This document shows positions 29,990 through 43,131 of a stretch of 60,000 nt of DNA, one piece after another. The translations under genes were made by a program, and so were the position numbers. Every line of letters starts with the position of its first letter. Position 1 is the stretch's first letter. This stretch comes from Neocallimastix lanati (nom. inval.). Its lineage: Eukaryota > Neocallimastigomycota > Neocallimastigomycetes > Neocallimastigales > Neocallimastigaceae. The notes under the pieces are model-generated. The model was given only the letters and a program-made list of their open reading frames with translations. It made no database searches and was not told the DNA's origin. The stretch lies in the NCBI GenBank assembly GCA_016946835.1, contig JACVTC010000002.1:455001-515000 (forward strand), given 5' to 3'.

Positions 29990-30830
29990 GAGCCAGGCCG
30001 GAACTATAATCTTCTTGGAAACGAGTATAATGTTGTAACAGATACATATATAAGTATTAACAGGTTAATATAAGGATAATCCGGAATCTGAAGATAATTT
30101 ATGTTTTACTGAAGAATGTAATAATTATCATTTCTTTTGTCACAATTGTCATGATTTCGTTAAGACATGTATGTATGCAGTTGGTTATATAAACCTCAAG
30201 AAAGACAAAGTTTTTACTCTAAAAAAAAAAAAAATGAAAAAGTAATTGCAGTAACGCTTTTCACATCTATTGCTTTTAAATATTATTAAAGGATAGACAG
30301 ATACTTTGGCAGTTAACAATATGATATTTAATAAAGAGATAGATCAAATGGAAGACTCAATGGATGAAGCCTATGAATGTTTCCATTATAAATAATCCAA
30401 GAAACTTAAGAGAAACCTTTAGTATGCGGTATATGAAGTTATTTGCTTTGGTAAGCCTGTAATTTAGGCTATTTTAGATAATGTATTCGAAAGTAATGAC
30501 CTACCAATTAGTAATTATGAGAAAAACTTTACAATAAGTAATCTTTACGATAGTATTGATGATTATACGGAACATCATTATTATTAATATGAAAGTTAAT
30601 GTTTTGACGAATTAGATGATAATTACATTAATAATGAAAGAGGTAATGAAAATAAACAATTTTATGAGGATCAACATTATGACTATGAAGAAAATAACGA
30701 TGAACGAAGAACAAAATAACGATAAAAAGTTTTGGTTATTAGTTGGTTTAGGCGCCGTTTGAAGCATTATTGCCATTAACATCACATTATAATTAACTAT
30801 ATTTTATAATTAATGTTAACCAACAGTATT
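29990..30830 (+). pseudogene. Decayed gene with Cys-rich and transmembrane segments in element B
   Basis: One frame reads CFTEECNNYHFFCHNCHDF, followed by KTCMYAVGYINLKKDKVF (30095-30215). A later segment reads KKFWLLVGLGAV, a stop, SIIAINIT (30725-30785), which looks like a membrane helix interrupted by TGA. Between them are D/E/N-rich remnants with many stops. I do not recognise the family. Its position upstream of the hairpin region mirrors the lectin-like pseudogene in element A, so both elements may carry captured non-retroviral sequence. Confidence 0.35.
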
Positions 30831-31379
30831 ATTATATTATAACAGCAATAGTTTATTTTATTCATCAACTTGTATATATATTCAACAATATATCAACTTA
30901 TGAAAAATAAGCATCTAAATACTTAATATATGAAAAAACAATAATAAGATAGATGAACATTCATTATATCTACTATTTACATTTAAGAACACTCAATTAG
31001 AAATTAATTATATTAAAAATAAACTAAATTTAAATATTAACAATTTTGAAATTTATAATTATCAAAAGATTTAGATAAATGCTTTATTATATACGTTAAC
31101 ATTTATTCATGGCATAAATTAACAGCAATCATAAATTTTTAACAATTATAGAGAAATAAATATAATATTTATCAATAATATAAAGGAGAAGAAGAAAATA
31201 AATTTATGATTTAGGAAAACTTTAAATATGCAATAATTATAATACTTTTTTAAATTAACATGATTCCCCTATGAAAAAATTCAAATACACACTAATTACA
31301 GTAAACAATCGAAATTATCTCAATTTTGTTAAAATTATCCTACCCCACTAATGCATTAGAGAATTCATATTACACATAC

Positions 31380-33060
31380 ACATATGAAATGAGCATATTC
31401 TTCAAAACTATTTTACTAATTGAATACCTAGCGTGAAATAGGTATATTTAATAATATTTTATATCATGGTATAACTTAGCTTGAAATGAGGTTTTACCAT
31501 AAATACTACTAATTTTAAGGGATAGTATAATACCTTCATATACTCGTAAGGAATCAATCCACAACAGTATATAGCACTTTCTTTGAAAAGGCTCCATTGC
31601 TATAATGATGACTTTAATTCATCACATATATATTTATTTTATTTTATTCAAACATTCTACTACGAAATGTTACGACTCTGATTTTACATTACAGGCGGTG
31701 ATAGACTCCTCATTTTAACTCTCACCTTATAATGTATAATAGCCCGACCGTATAATAGCCCGACCTATTGGTAAGAATTCCAATTAACTGAGCTTTAAGT
31801 TTATGAAAATTTTTAATCATAACAAATACTTCAATTTAATTCTAGAATAGTTTATGAATTTCATTTATTACATTTAGTTTAATCTTCATTTTTAAATCTG
31901 AACATTTATTTTTAAAAAACATTTAGATTTGAGGGAGGGGGGGGAACTGGATAATAATAGAATAAGAAATAGAAAAAGAAATACATATATTTATAGATAC
32001 TTATTGGAAAGAAATTCAAAATATTTTAATACATTATAACATTTGGATTTTATAGGGGGGAATATAGTATAAATATAGGAAATAGGTATGAAAATTGTAA
32101 AATAAATGTTAATTTAAAACGAGATCCAACTAAATTAATTATTTTGAAAAAAAATTAATTTTACCTTGAAATGAAAGAAAATTTATTTATATATATATAG
32201 AGAGAGAGAAAATATAAATATGAAATCTTGAAATATTCATAACGAAATATAAAATAATTTTATAATTCAAAATTATGATTTTAAATGTAAAAATAGTATA
32301 ATTAAATATTAAAATTAATTCAATTTAAATACCCCCAAACAAAAAAATTTACTATAATACCTAATTTATATAATAGTTAACGTTTATCTACAAAATGACA
32401 TTTTAGTAGTTAATGTTAATCTATAAAGCAATATTTAATAGTTATCGTGAAAACTACAAAGCGAAATATAAATAAAAGTTAGCACTAATCTATAAAGAGG
32501 ATTATAATTAAAAGTGATGTAAATCCTAATATATAAAGAAGATATTCGGTATTCACATATTTTGGATAGTATAATATCACCCTTCAAGAGAAAGGTTTCC
32601 ATCATATATAAAGGATATATTTAAAGCATATAATTATTTTATACATAGATGACTTAATTCATCTAATACTTATTAACCGTGTAATAATACTAAATACTTA
32701 GTTTAGAGGGAAAATTATTAAATTAAATGATATTTAAAAAAATTAATTTTAACTTCTAAATAATTAATATTATATTAAAAAATTATATTATTTATGTAAA
32801 ATTGTAAAAATTATTATAGTTCATGAAAAATCGAAAAATAATCTTACTTCTTGTAAAATTGAAAAATAACTTCATTTCATGTAAAATTGAGAAAATATTT
32901 TAAATTCATGAAAAATTAATAAATTAATTTAGTATAGTAAAAAAATTTTTAGTTTATCGATATTAGAAAAAAATATTAGGAAAAATTTAATATTAGAAAA
33001 ATGACATAATTCACATGTACACTTGCAAACCAAATTATATTCTTTGAAATAATTAGGTTT
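31380..33060 (+). other. Non-coding hairpin-rich 3' region of element B
   Basis: Homologous to 25480-27221 but diverged. Type I hairpins: 31424-31445 (ATACC/GGTAT, loop TAGCGTGAAATA) and 31463-31498 (AACTT/AGGTT inside an outer ATGGTA/TACCAT). Type II: GGATAG...CCTT/AAGG...TTTCC at 32563-32605 and two near 31527-31590. Type III modules number four (32376-32515), each starting GTTA and containing CTAYAAA. A pair of GCCCGACC repeats occurs near 31745-31770. Confidence 0.6.
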
Positions 33061-33070
33061 GAGGGGGGAA

Positions 33071-33275
33071 TGTTTAACTATTGTGAATTATAAATATATA
33101 TATTAATATATTACATTCCATGTCACACTAATATGTCATGTGGACTAAATCATATTTATATGTCTATAAATATAAAGAAAATATTATTGTATCCAAGTTC
33201 TTGAAGCACTTCGTGCCTTAAGTGCTCAATCTTCATCTTAATAATATTAATAAAGTTTGATATAACCACATAACG
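33071..33275 (+). repeat. 3' LTR of element B
   Basis: Starts TGTTTAACTATTG after the purine tract GAGGGGGGAA. Contains an inverted pair GAAGCACTTCGTGCC/AAGTGCTC and ends near ACCACATA. The end is approximate because no second copy is available. Confidence 0.55.
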
Positions 33276-33800
33276 AAAAGTGAAGAACACCTAACAACAA
33301 TGGTAACAGTAAATCTATATATTTATCACCTTTTGCTATTAAATACAGAAATGATTAATCCTTCAAAAAATAATTATTATAATATTTTAAAGAAATTTAA
33401 TTCAATTAAACACCTAAAAGATATTAAATTAACAATTGAAATAATCTATAAAATTTTTTACAAAAATAAATTATTGTTTTCAATATTTTAGTATAATAGT
33501 TACAAATTTATAAAAATGAATATTAAATAATATCAATAAGTTTATTCAATTAGTAAATTAATTTATAAATTAAAAATGTTGTATAATAATAAAATTAAAA
33601 GAATAAAAAATAAAACTAAACAGTTAGAGAATAACAATACTTTTAAATATAAATTTTAGAATAGGATATCAAACAGAATATATTTAGATTTAATACTTTT
33701 GAATAATATTATCATATATTAAATAATAATAAAAATAGTTTAATATTAAAATTTCATGTATTTATTAATAATAAAATAATTATGAAAGAAAAAATAAAAT

Positions 33801-34080
33801 TTTTGAATATCATAAAACCCTCGCCTTCTACTGTTTTATAATATTCTGATTCATCAGGAATTTCAGCATACATTACTATATTTAGATATAATTGTTTATA
33901 TATACATTTTATTATTTAAGATCTAATTATACTATAATCAGGACATATAAAGTATATTTATTATTATTAAATTTCATTAAATATGTCCTTAGGTTTTATA
34001 TCCAAGGGAATTAAATTTTTTCTTATTTCTTCTTTAATTTAATGCTTTGTTATGGATATAGATACATCAAATTATTTTTT
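33801..34080 (-). pseudogene. Second MULE transposase fragment
   Basis: Minus strand encodes YAEIPDESEYYKTVEGEGF (about 33812-33870). Upstream are DVSISITKH and ICPDYSIIRS, which align with SLSIMKH and ICPEYNSIKF of the relic at 27917-29177. The catalytic core is absent and stops are frequent. Fragment only. Confidence 0.6.
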
Positions 34081-34394
34081 GAAATAATTATATAAACTTT
34101 CATTTTTAAACTTTCATTTTTTAAACTTTCATTTTTATTGTTTAAAATAATGAAAGCCTTGTATATTTATTTTAAATTTTATATTTAGCTTACTTATATA
34201 CTTCTAAATTAACTTTTTTTTTTTTTTTTTTTTTTTTTTTATTAAGAGATAAAAAATTATATTTATATTTTTTGTCAATGGATAATTTGCTCTATTCCTA
34301 GATTGATTTCACAAATTTCAATTTTTATGCTTTTTTTTTATTTTCAATTAAAATTTTTAATAAAATTTAATATGCATATGCATGCAATGGAGAT

Positions 34395-34764
34395 AGTGCA
34401 TTTCGCAATGTGACTAATGAAATTTTTTAATAAAATTTTTAAATTAAAGCCTTACATTTTTAAGATATTCCACACAATCATAAATAAATATATAAATAAT
34501 TATTATTTCAAAAGAAATAATAATATATTTTTTTATAATTAAATATTATTAAATAACTATTTCAAATGATATAATAATATATTCTAATAAAAAAGAATTT
34601 TAAAAAATTATTTTTACAATTGAATATTAATAAATTATATATATATAAAAAAAAAAAAAAAAAGAATATTTATTATTTATTTAATTATTATTTATTTAAT
34701 TATTAAAAAAAAGCCACATACAAAAATACGCCACATTGTGAAATGCACGATTGTGAAATGCACT
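34395..34764. mobile_element. MITE-like element with AGTGCATTTCGCAAT inverted ends
   Basis: About 370 bp. The left end AGTGCATTTCGCAAT (34395) and right end ATTGTGAAATGCACT (34750-34764) are inverted repeats with one mismatch in 15. A second inner copy (CACATTGTGAAATGCAC, 34732-34748) pairs with the left GTGCATTTCGCAATGTG. No ORF. The CATTTCGC tip resembles that of the foldback element at 15866-18515. Target duplication not clear. Confidence 0.55.
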
Positions 34765-36263
34765 GCAAATAGAAGTGAAATTAAACTAAAAATTTCTTTT
34801 TGAACATTTATTATTAAAAAAAATCATAAATTAATTTCAAATTATTGGCTCAAAAATTTTTATTTAAATAAATGAATTATACAAATATAATAACAATATT
34901 CTACTGAAAAAAAAATAAAAAAAAAAAAAAAGATAAAAAAAATAAAAAAATATTAATTATAAATTTATTCAATAATTAATAAAAAATAATCATTCTATAT
35001 TATTATATCTAATTTTTTTTAAAATAATTAATTACTATTATATATATCAATTTATTAGTTTTAAAATTGAAAAAGATTCAAAAAAAGTTTAACTCTACTG
35101 ATTTATAGAGTATAAAGTTTTTACAAAAATCATTTATATTAGTCACTTTTTTGTTTTTTATAAAAAATAAAAGTGGAAATTTTAATTAAACAAATTATAA
35201 TTAAAAAATTAAAAAAAATTAAATTAATTTAAAAAATAAACTTTAATTAGATCTTAAAAGTTTAATTTAAAATTTTTATTTTTTTTTAATTTTAAATATA
35301 AATTTTTTTTAATTAATTTTAAAATTTAATATAAAATTTTTTTATAGTTAATTAAAATTTTTTTTTTTTTTTTTTTTAATTCAAAATTAATTAATAAGAG
35401 AACTTTCAAGTTTTTTTTCTTTTTATTTATTTCAAAGATTCAAGTTTTTTTTTTTTTTTTTATTTTCATTTTTATTTAAAGTTAGTTTAATACTAGAATA
35501 TAAAACTTTTTAAAAATGTTATTGAAATATTTTAGGTAATGTAGCATATATTAATGATTATTAATATTATTAATAATATTTAATACATAATTTAGTCGTA
35601 AAGAATATAATATTTAATACATAACTTAATTGTATAAGATGTAATATTATTAAAAAATTATTTAAATTTAATTTATAATTCCTTATTATAAATATAGCAT
35701 ATTATATATTATTTTATCTCAAGAACTTTTAACAAATTTTGTAAAAGCTGAGGGTAAACTATATTAAATAGAAATTTCGAATATATCACCTATATTATTT
35801 TTTTTAAAAATATAAAATAATCTAATAAACTATTTATTACTATTATTTTTTTTTTTAATTTTATTTTTAAAAATATGAGTTAAATAAATAGAATATATCA
35901 ATATATCTCAATAAATAAAATAAATATTAAAATTATTGTGTGTTGAAATAATAAATATTTAATGTTAATTTATTAATTATTTTCATATATATATATATTT
36001 TTTTTTATTTTTACTGTTTTTTTTTATTTAAATAAAAAAACAAATATTTAGGTATAACTGATGGTATGAAAGAATAATATATTATTATAGAAGCATATTA
36101 GTAATGGTTTAATTTTAGTTTAGAAATAAAATTTTTAAGCCATTTTTTGTTAAAATAAATAAAATTAAAAAATCAATAATAAAGATATTAGAAATAATTA
36201 AATTAATAAAGTGTACTTGTCAATAATTGTTGAGTTTATAAATTTATACTAAAATACTATAAA

Positions 36264-36295
<32 letters not shown>

Positions 36296-36640
36296 AAAAA
36301 AAAAAACGAATTTATAATACTTCTTTAGCTTGTGCCGCAGGTATATTGAATATATATATATTTTATAATAAATTTAATATCCTTATATATATTAAAAATA
36401 TTGTTTTTTTTTCTTCCATATTACTAAAATTTAAATATATAAAAATATAAATAATGAAATATTTATGAATAGGGCTGGAAATGTGTGCATACCGTAAATA
36501 TCATTTTTTATATATTATTGATAGAACAAAATTTATTATTTTAATTTATTTTTTATATAATTTATTATATATGTTAGTAAATATTTAATAATAATAATAA
36601 CGACAAAAAAAAAAAAAATTGAAATATATATTATTAAAAT
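34765..36640. other. AT-rich DNA with long homopolymers, no gene recognised
   Basis: Contains poly-A/T runs (34913, 35358, 35440, 36260-36306) and scattered AT-rich sequence. Nothing coding or structured that I can support. Confidence 0.55.
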
Positions 36641-37525
36641 TGCTTTTATTTTATTTTATTTTATTCAATCTGTACTTAATATTTAATATTCTACTATTTA
36701 TTTCATTTTATTTTATTTTATTTTATTTTATTTTATTTTATTTTATTTTATTCAATCTGTACTTTATATTTAATATTCTACTATTTATTTTATTTTATTT
36801 TATTTTATTTTATTTTATTCAATCTGTACTTTATATTTAATATTCTACTATTTATTTTATTTTATTTTATTTTATTCAATCTGTACTTTATATTTAATAT
36901 TCTACTATTTATTTTATTTTATTTTATTTTATTCAATCTGTACTTTATATTTAATATTCTACTATTTATTTTATTTTATTTTATTTTATTCAATCTGTAC
37001 TTTATATTTAATATTCTACTATTTATTTTATTTTATTTTATTTTATTTTATTTTATTCAATCTGTACTTTATATTTAATATTCTACTATTTATTTTATTT
37101 TATTTTATTTTATTCAATCTGTACTTTATATTTAATATTCTACTATTTATTTTATTTTATTTTATTTTATTTTATTTTATTCAATCTGTACTTTATATTT
37201 AATATTCTACTATTTATTTTATTTTATTTTATTTTATTCAATCTGTACTTTATATTTAATATTCTACTATTTATTTTATTTTATTTTATTTTATTTTATT
37301 TTATTTTATTTTATTTTATTTTATTTTATTTTATTTTATTTTATTTTATTTTATTTTATTTTATTTTATTTTATTTTATTTTATTTTATTTTATTTTATT
37401 TTATTTTATTTTATTTTATTTTATTTTATTTTATTTTATTCTATTTTATTTTATTTTATTTTATTTTATTTTATTTTATTTTATTTTATTTTATTTTATT
37501 TTATTTTATTTTATTTTATTTTATT
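36640..37525. repeat. Composite TTTTA satellite, second locus
   Basis: Ten copies of the CAATCTGTACTTTATATT spacer with short TTTTA tracts, then about 260 bp of pure TTTTA with one CTTTA-like interruption near 37440. Same satellite as in receptor intron 1. Confidence 0.92.
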
Positions 37526-37830
37526 ATTATTTTCTACCTTTCAATATTTTAAATTTATAAATTTTATATGATAATAATTGTTGAATTGATATATTTTATT
37601 CAGTAATATAAAAAAAATATTATATTTATATAACATTTTTATAATACTTCTTTAGGTTGTGATACGTGTAAATTGCTGTTTTAATTATTAATTGAATTTA
37701 ATAATATAATAAAAAATTACATTCGATATAATTATATTAATGCTTTAAAAAACTAAAAATTTTTAATTTTATATTATGAATGTTTTTTTCATATTAGTGA
37801 GTAAGTAAAACTACAAAACTAAAAAAATTT

Positions 37831-38310
37831 AATAATTATTGAAATTATTCTTGTTAACTTCATTTTAAATATATTTATGATATTTGCTCTAATTTTCTGT
37901 ATTCTCTATTATATTTGTTTAAATTGATTTGTATAAATAGGGAGTAAGTATAAATTTGCATTGTTAAATATTAAACATTTTTAAATTATTCAATAATTAT
38001 TAAAATTATTCTTGTTAACTTCATTTTAAATATATTTATGATATTTGCTCTAATTTTCTGTATTCTCTATTATATTTATTTAAATTGATTTGTATAAATA
38101 GTGGGTAAGTATAAATATGTATTGTTAAATATTAAACATTTTTAAATTATTCAATAATTATTAGAATTATTCTTATTAACTTCATTTTAAATATATTTAT
38201 AATATTTGTTCTAATTTTCTGTATTCTCTATTATATTTGTTTAAATTGATTTGTATAAATAGAGAGTAAGTATAAATATGTATTGCTAAATTTTAAACAT
38301 TTTTAAATTA
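37831..38310. repeat. Tandem repeat, about 162 bp, three copies, each with TATAAATAG
   Basis: Units start with TTATTCTTGTTAACTTC (about 37845, 38007, 38168). Each contains TTTTCTGTATTCTCTATTA and ends GTATAAATAG followed by GTAAGTATAAAT. Confidence 0.85.
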
Positions 38311-39150
38311 AAGTATAAATATATATATATATATAAATATTATTAAAAATTTTAAAATTAACTGTAAATAACGTATATTTATTTTCAATCTTTAAAATAT
38401 TTAATTATTATAAATTTAATAACATAAACTGTTTTATATAAATAGAACGTAAGTATAAATATATTTTTTATATACTATTAAATAATTTTAAAATTAATTG
38501 TAAATGCCATATATTTATTATTAACAATTCTATTATAATTATTATAAATTTAATATTATAAACTGTTTTATTTAAATAGAACGTAAGTATAAATATATGT
38601 TTAAATAAATTATTGATAATTTTTATAATTAAATATTAATAACATATATTTATTATTAATCGTTCAAATATCTAAATATTATAAATTTTATATTATAAAT
38701 AATTTTATATGAATAGTATGTAAGTATAAATATGTATTTTTAAATATATTATTAAAAATTTCGAAATTATTGTAAATATCATATATTAATTATCGGATCT
38801 TTCAAATATTTAATTATTAAAAATTTTATATTATAAATTATTTCATACAAATAGGTCGTATGTATAAGTATAAATATGTATTTTTAAATATATTTTTAAA
38901 AATTTCGAAATTAATTGTAAATACCTATATATTTATTATTAACAATTCTAATATAATTATTATAAATTTAATATTATAAACTGTTTTATATAAATAGAAT
39001 GTAAGTATAAATAAATTTTTTTTGTACTATTAAATAATTTTAAAATTAATTGTAAATAACATATATTTATTATCTATTATTTAAATATTTAATTATTATA
39101 AATTTTATTTTATAAATTATTTCATATAAATAGGGGGTAAATATAAATAT
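38311..39150. repeat. Tandem repeat, about 130-140 bp, six diverged copies
   Basis: Units carry ATAAATAG or a variant (38440, 38571, 38711, 38850, 38991, 39130), then GTAAGTATAAATAT and TTTAAAATTAATTGTAAAT. They share the TATAAATAG...GTAAGTATAAAT core with the neighbouring 162-bp array. Confidence 0.75.
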
Positions 39151-39159
39151 ATATTTAAA

Positions 39160-40002
39160 TATCCTTTCAGTAACGATCTTTCACTCCTACTTATTATTGC
39201 TTTTATAGAGTCTAATGTTTAGAAATCTTTATAACTCACTCTTTCATTTCTTAACCAATGGACTAATTCCTTTACATTTTAAGAGATATATTTTCAATTA
39301 TATATTATTATTAGAATAGCTTTATATTTTGCTCCACTTTTTAAGTTCAAACATGACTTATGCAAACAAAGTTCAATCTCTTATTATTACTAGTTTATTA
39401 TGGTGTATTAATCCTTCCTTAAGTATTAAAGTAAATGGCTCAGATAAAAATAATGAAAAGAAATCTCATAAGCAATATTATATCAAAAGAAGCTCAACTG
39501 TTAGTACTTAGATTTTATCAGGTGATCTGTAAATTTTTCCTATTGCGGGTTTTTTGTGCTCAAGGAAATAAAGGGACGAATTGTGAATTGTGATATATAC
39601 AAATACATTGAAACAAGAAAATTATTTAAGGTCAGCCTTAAATATCCTCAATTTAATTTAAATTTTAACTGGATTATAAAATTAAGATCTGGTTTCAAAT
39701 ACAATACAGCTATTGCTATCAGAAATGGTAGAGTTTTTCATAAATGTCTGAACGTTGATGAAATCTAAAAATTTTCATCTATATAATGAAAAAAGGAAGA
39801 ACATTCTAATATCCAATGGATGAACGACTGCTCACCTTCTCCACAACATAGAGCAGACTTTTAAAAATATAATTATCTATTTAATAAAGCACTGGAAGTA
39901 TATTCTCTTCAAAGTCAAAAATAAAAAAAAAAAATTTTTTATTAATTCTTAATCATAAATATTTCCTTTTAGTAATGTTCACATATATATAGTTTTATTG
40001 AT
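39160..40002 (+). other. Less AT-rich stretch with broken coding-like fragments
   Basis: Short frames at 39329-39511 (TYANKVQSLIITSLLWCINPS) and 39556-39768 (KGRIVNCDIYKYIETRKLF, later YNTAIAIRNGRVFHKC) have more balanced composition than their surroundings and lie in the same orientation. They look like parts of one decayed gene. I do not recognise the family. The stretch ends at the degenerate primer-binding site at 40003, so its last part may be an old LTR. Confidence 0.35.
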
Positions 40003-40826
40003 TAATAAGTCTCATTGACTTTTTTAAACAATGCATTAAATAAAGATAAAAATAAAAAAAAAAAAGAAAATATTAGTTTAAATAAAACAAACACATGAAT
40101 GTTATTTTAAAAATTAATATAACTATATAACTATATTATGATAGGAATTGATATTATATCAAGTAAAAAATGAGCTAATATTAGTTTTTCTCCGATGATA
40201 TTGGACTACTTTTCCAAGGTCTATTGATGGTTGAAAGAAAAGGAATGATCTATATCAGGTGTACTCATTACAATTTTCTGTAGTTCTGAGGTAAATTGAT
40301 GATTATCCTATCTAAAGTGGCTTCTAGCATGAAGAAGGAAAATTTGAAATATAGGAAGACTATAGAAAGTGAACCTGATGTTTTATATTGTTTAAAATTG
40401 GATACGTAGTAATATTGGTGTTGAATAATTAATAATATCATATAGTTTCTACATATTATCATTATAATGAATCTAGGGTATTATTTTTTACTTTAGTATT
40501 ATTTTGTATATGTATTTTTCTTTAGTATTATTTAAACTCATATAGCTATTGTAAAATGGAAATGTAGGATATGGATTCACTTCAAAGCTTTGGTTTAAGG
40601 TTTTATTTAACAGATGGAAAAAAATTTTTTTTATAGTTTTTCACTACTAACATTTTATTTATCTTTACATTTTATTAAATATATGATTATTTTGCAGAAA
40701 ATGATTATAAAAAAAAAAGAGTCCTATTAATCTAAAAGTAAAATCATTTAAAAATATAATAAAAGTTTATTCACAATGACAAAATATACATAAACATTTA
40801 TCTTGCTTGTTTAAATATTTGGCAAT

Positions 40827-40872
<46 letters not shown>

Positions 40873-41910
40873 TTGAAAATTAATATATTTTAATAATTAT
40901 TTTTTAATTTTTCTAGATCAATTTTTCTTTTTTCAGTTTATATTAATATTAATATTTTATAGTTATTAGTATTTTGTTTATATTACTTTCATTTTTATAA
41001 ATTTGTAATTTTTTATTCATTATGGAAAAGATATTTCACTGAGGTTCTTGCCGATATAGAACATCTATTGACACTGCAAGGTTGATTTTTATCTCTGGTA
41101 CACACTCATGGATCAATGTTAAAATGAAGGAATTTATTCATTCTAAATGTTAAAAAACTCAAGAATAATATTTTGTCCCTGAAACGAAATTACTAATTTC
41201 AATGATAGTTTCTTCAGGATTAAAGTATTCACTCTAGATTTAACCACGTAAAATTTGTAAAAATATTGTTAATCATTATTTTAAAATTAATATAAAAAGG
41301 GGTTGAAATTCAAAACTTCTTATAATCTTTGTTATGATTATTAACCCAGCATTACTAATTAGATTAATTATACCAATAGTATTAATTATATAGTATTAAT
41401 CTTTGTAAATTTTATTATTAAAATATTAAATAAAAGATTTTAATAAAACTTATATAAGTTGATGTGTGATAATTATTTAATTTTAATTAATTGCAATAAT
41501 TAATAAAGCATCTTAACCTGATCAATATAACTCAAACCTAAAACTCTTAAAAATATTATGTCAAAATATAAAGAGGAGGTTTTATAGTCTTAAACGTTAC
41601 TAAGTCAATATGTCGAATTATATATCAACAATTCAACAATGATTAATTAAAAATAATATAATAGCTTATAATAAATAAAATAATATTTAAATAAACACTT
41701 TATATTTAAAATATATTACATTTGATAAATTTCTTTTGAAGGGCTTATAATAATTTTTATTTAAAATAAGAATTAGTATCAAATTATTAATATTAATTAA
41801 TGTGAAATGAGCAATACACACAATAATCTTACAAATAACATAAAACATAATATAATCATTAATCTTTTATACTTTATAAGTGTTAATTATATAAAAATAG
41901 TACTACGAAA

Positions 41911-42138
41911 ATGTAGCTTGGACTATTGATTCAGATTCAACGTATCATATGACGAACAATTTGTCAAATTTAATTGATACCAAAAAAATGTAATAAAGCG
42001 ATACAATTCGCTGATGGAGGCTGTTACGTATAGAGGTACATACATAGACTATATATCAAATGATAAAATTATTTTCATTTTGGTCATCTAAATCGACGAT
42101 GTTCTAATTATTGATAAAGAAAATAAGATTTCACACGT

Positions 42139-42176
<38 letters not shown>

Positions 42177-42300
42177 ATGGATATATCTTTCATCAGGATA
42201 CATAAGAGACATACGAGAAATATCTGATAGATACAATTTAACATAATGGGTACCTCTGTAACAGAAAGGAAGTGTTCCAAATAAAAAGACACTCAAAATG
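41911..42300 (+). pseudogene. Copia protease and RT remnants of the relic element
   Basis: Protease-like AWTIDSDSTYHMTNNLSNLI is followed by IQFADGGC. A jump then leads to the RT YVDD region (IDDVLIIDKENKI), and after an A run the segment YIFHQDT and DIREISDRYNLT. The order matches the intact frames of the nested element, with large deletions. Non-functional. Confidence 0.6.
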
Positions 42301-42764
42301 AAGAAAATAGATACTAGAAATTGATAAACACAACTACTCAATATTGGAACATTTATTCCTTTGATATTATAATCCGGAAGTATTATTAATATTTGTTTTA
42401 TTATTTTTTTTTAGTTTATTTATTTATTTATTAAAAAATTAGTTTATCTAAAAAAAAAAAAAAAAAAAAAAAGTGCTATTACTGATGATATCATATGAAC
42501 AAGAAAAGTACGAATAGAAATATCTTCAGATGAAAATTCATACATATTTATACTTTTTTTTTGGAAAAACAGTTTTTATGAAATCTCAAAATCTCAAAAA
42601 ATTTAGAAAATTAGTTAAAGTCTGATTTTGATCGTATGTATAGAAGCTAATAGAGAAAAGAGAATATAAAAAAAAAATAAAAATAAAATAATATTTTATT
42701 ACTTAATAAAAATTTCTATAAAATTCAATAAAAGAAATACAGAAAGAACTATCTTGAAAAATAA

Positions 42765-42795
<31 letters not shown>

Positions 42796-42958
42796 TTAAA
42801 ATTAGTTAAAATGTAAATTGAACCTGGGTGATATAGCTCTAAACACTATGCTTGAATTTCAATTTCAAAATTTTAATATTCATTACAACCTGCACGAAAT
42901 ACAAGACCAGAAGAAAAATATGGACCAAGAAATAAGCATTTCAATGAAACTAGTTACA

Positions 42959-42963
42959 GAAGG
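42959..42963. other. Target-site duplication GAAGG (left)
   Basis: GAAGG before the 5' LTR; repeated at 47151-47155 after the 3' LTR. It lies inside an RT-family reading frame of the older relic. Confidence 0.85.
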
Positions 42964-43131
42964 TGTCAAATAATATAAAATTAATGTAAATTAAAATAAG
43001 TTATTCTACCAATAATATTTAAATAAGCATGTATATATATAAAGTAAAAAATTGTATAACAAAATAAAACAATCTTAAATTCTTAACAATAAAATATTTT
43101 AATGTGTTGTTCTCATTTATTGTGTTTAATA
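42964..43131 (+). repeat. 5' LTR of the integrase-less copia element
   Basis: 168 bp, with TATATATAAAG near the middle that is missing from the 3' LTR. Confidence 0.88.

Larger units (their letters stand above)
29880..33275 (+). mobile_element. LTR element B (5' part not recognised), relative of element A
   Basis: The 3' part is homologous to element A: hairpin region (31380-33060), inner G-rich purine tract (31921-31942), terminal purine tract (33061-33070) and a 3' LTR beginning TGTTTAACTATTG at 33071. No matching 5' LTR or primer-binding site was found upstream, so the 5' end is lost or diverged. The 29880 boundary is a guess, set at the start of the decayed coding region. No pol motifs. 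Confidence 0.55.

Noticed and set aside
33300-33491. 63-residue ORF after the element B LTR
   Set aside because: Ordinary AT-rich composition, no recognisable feature, flanked by stops; cannot be told from chance.
42138-42341. Minus ORF ending in a Phe run (also 59673-59867)
   Set aside because: Created by poly-A/T tracts and, in the second case, inside an intron.
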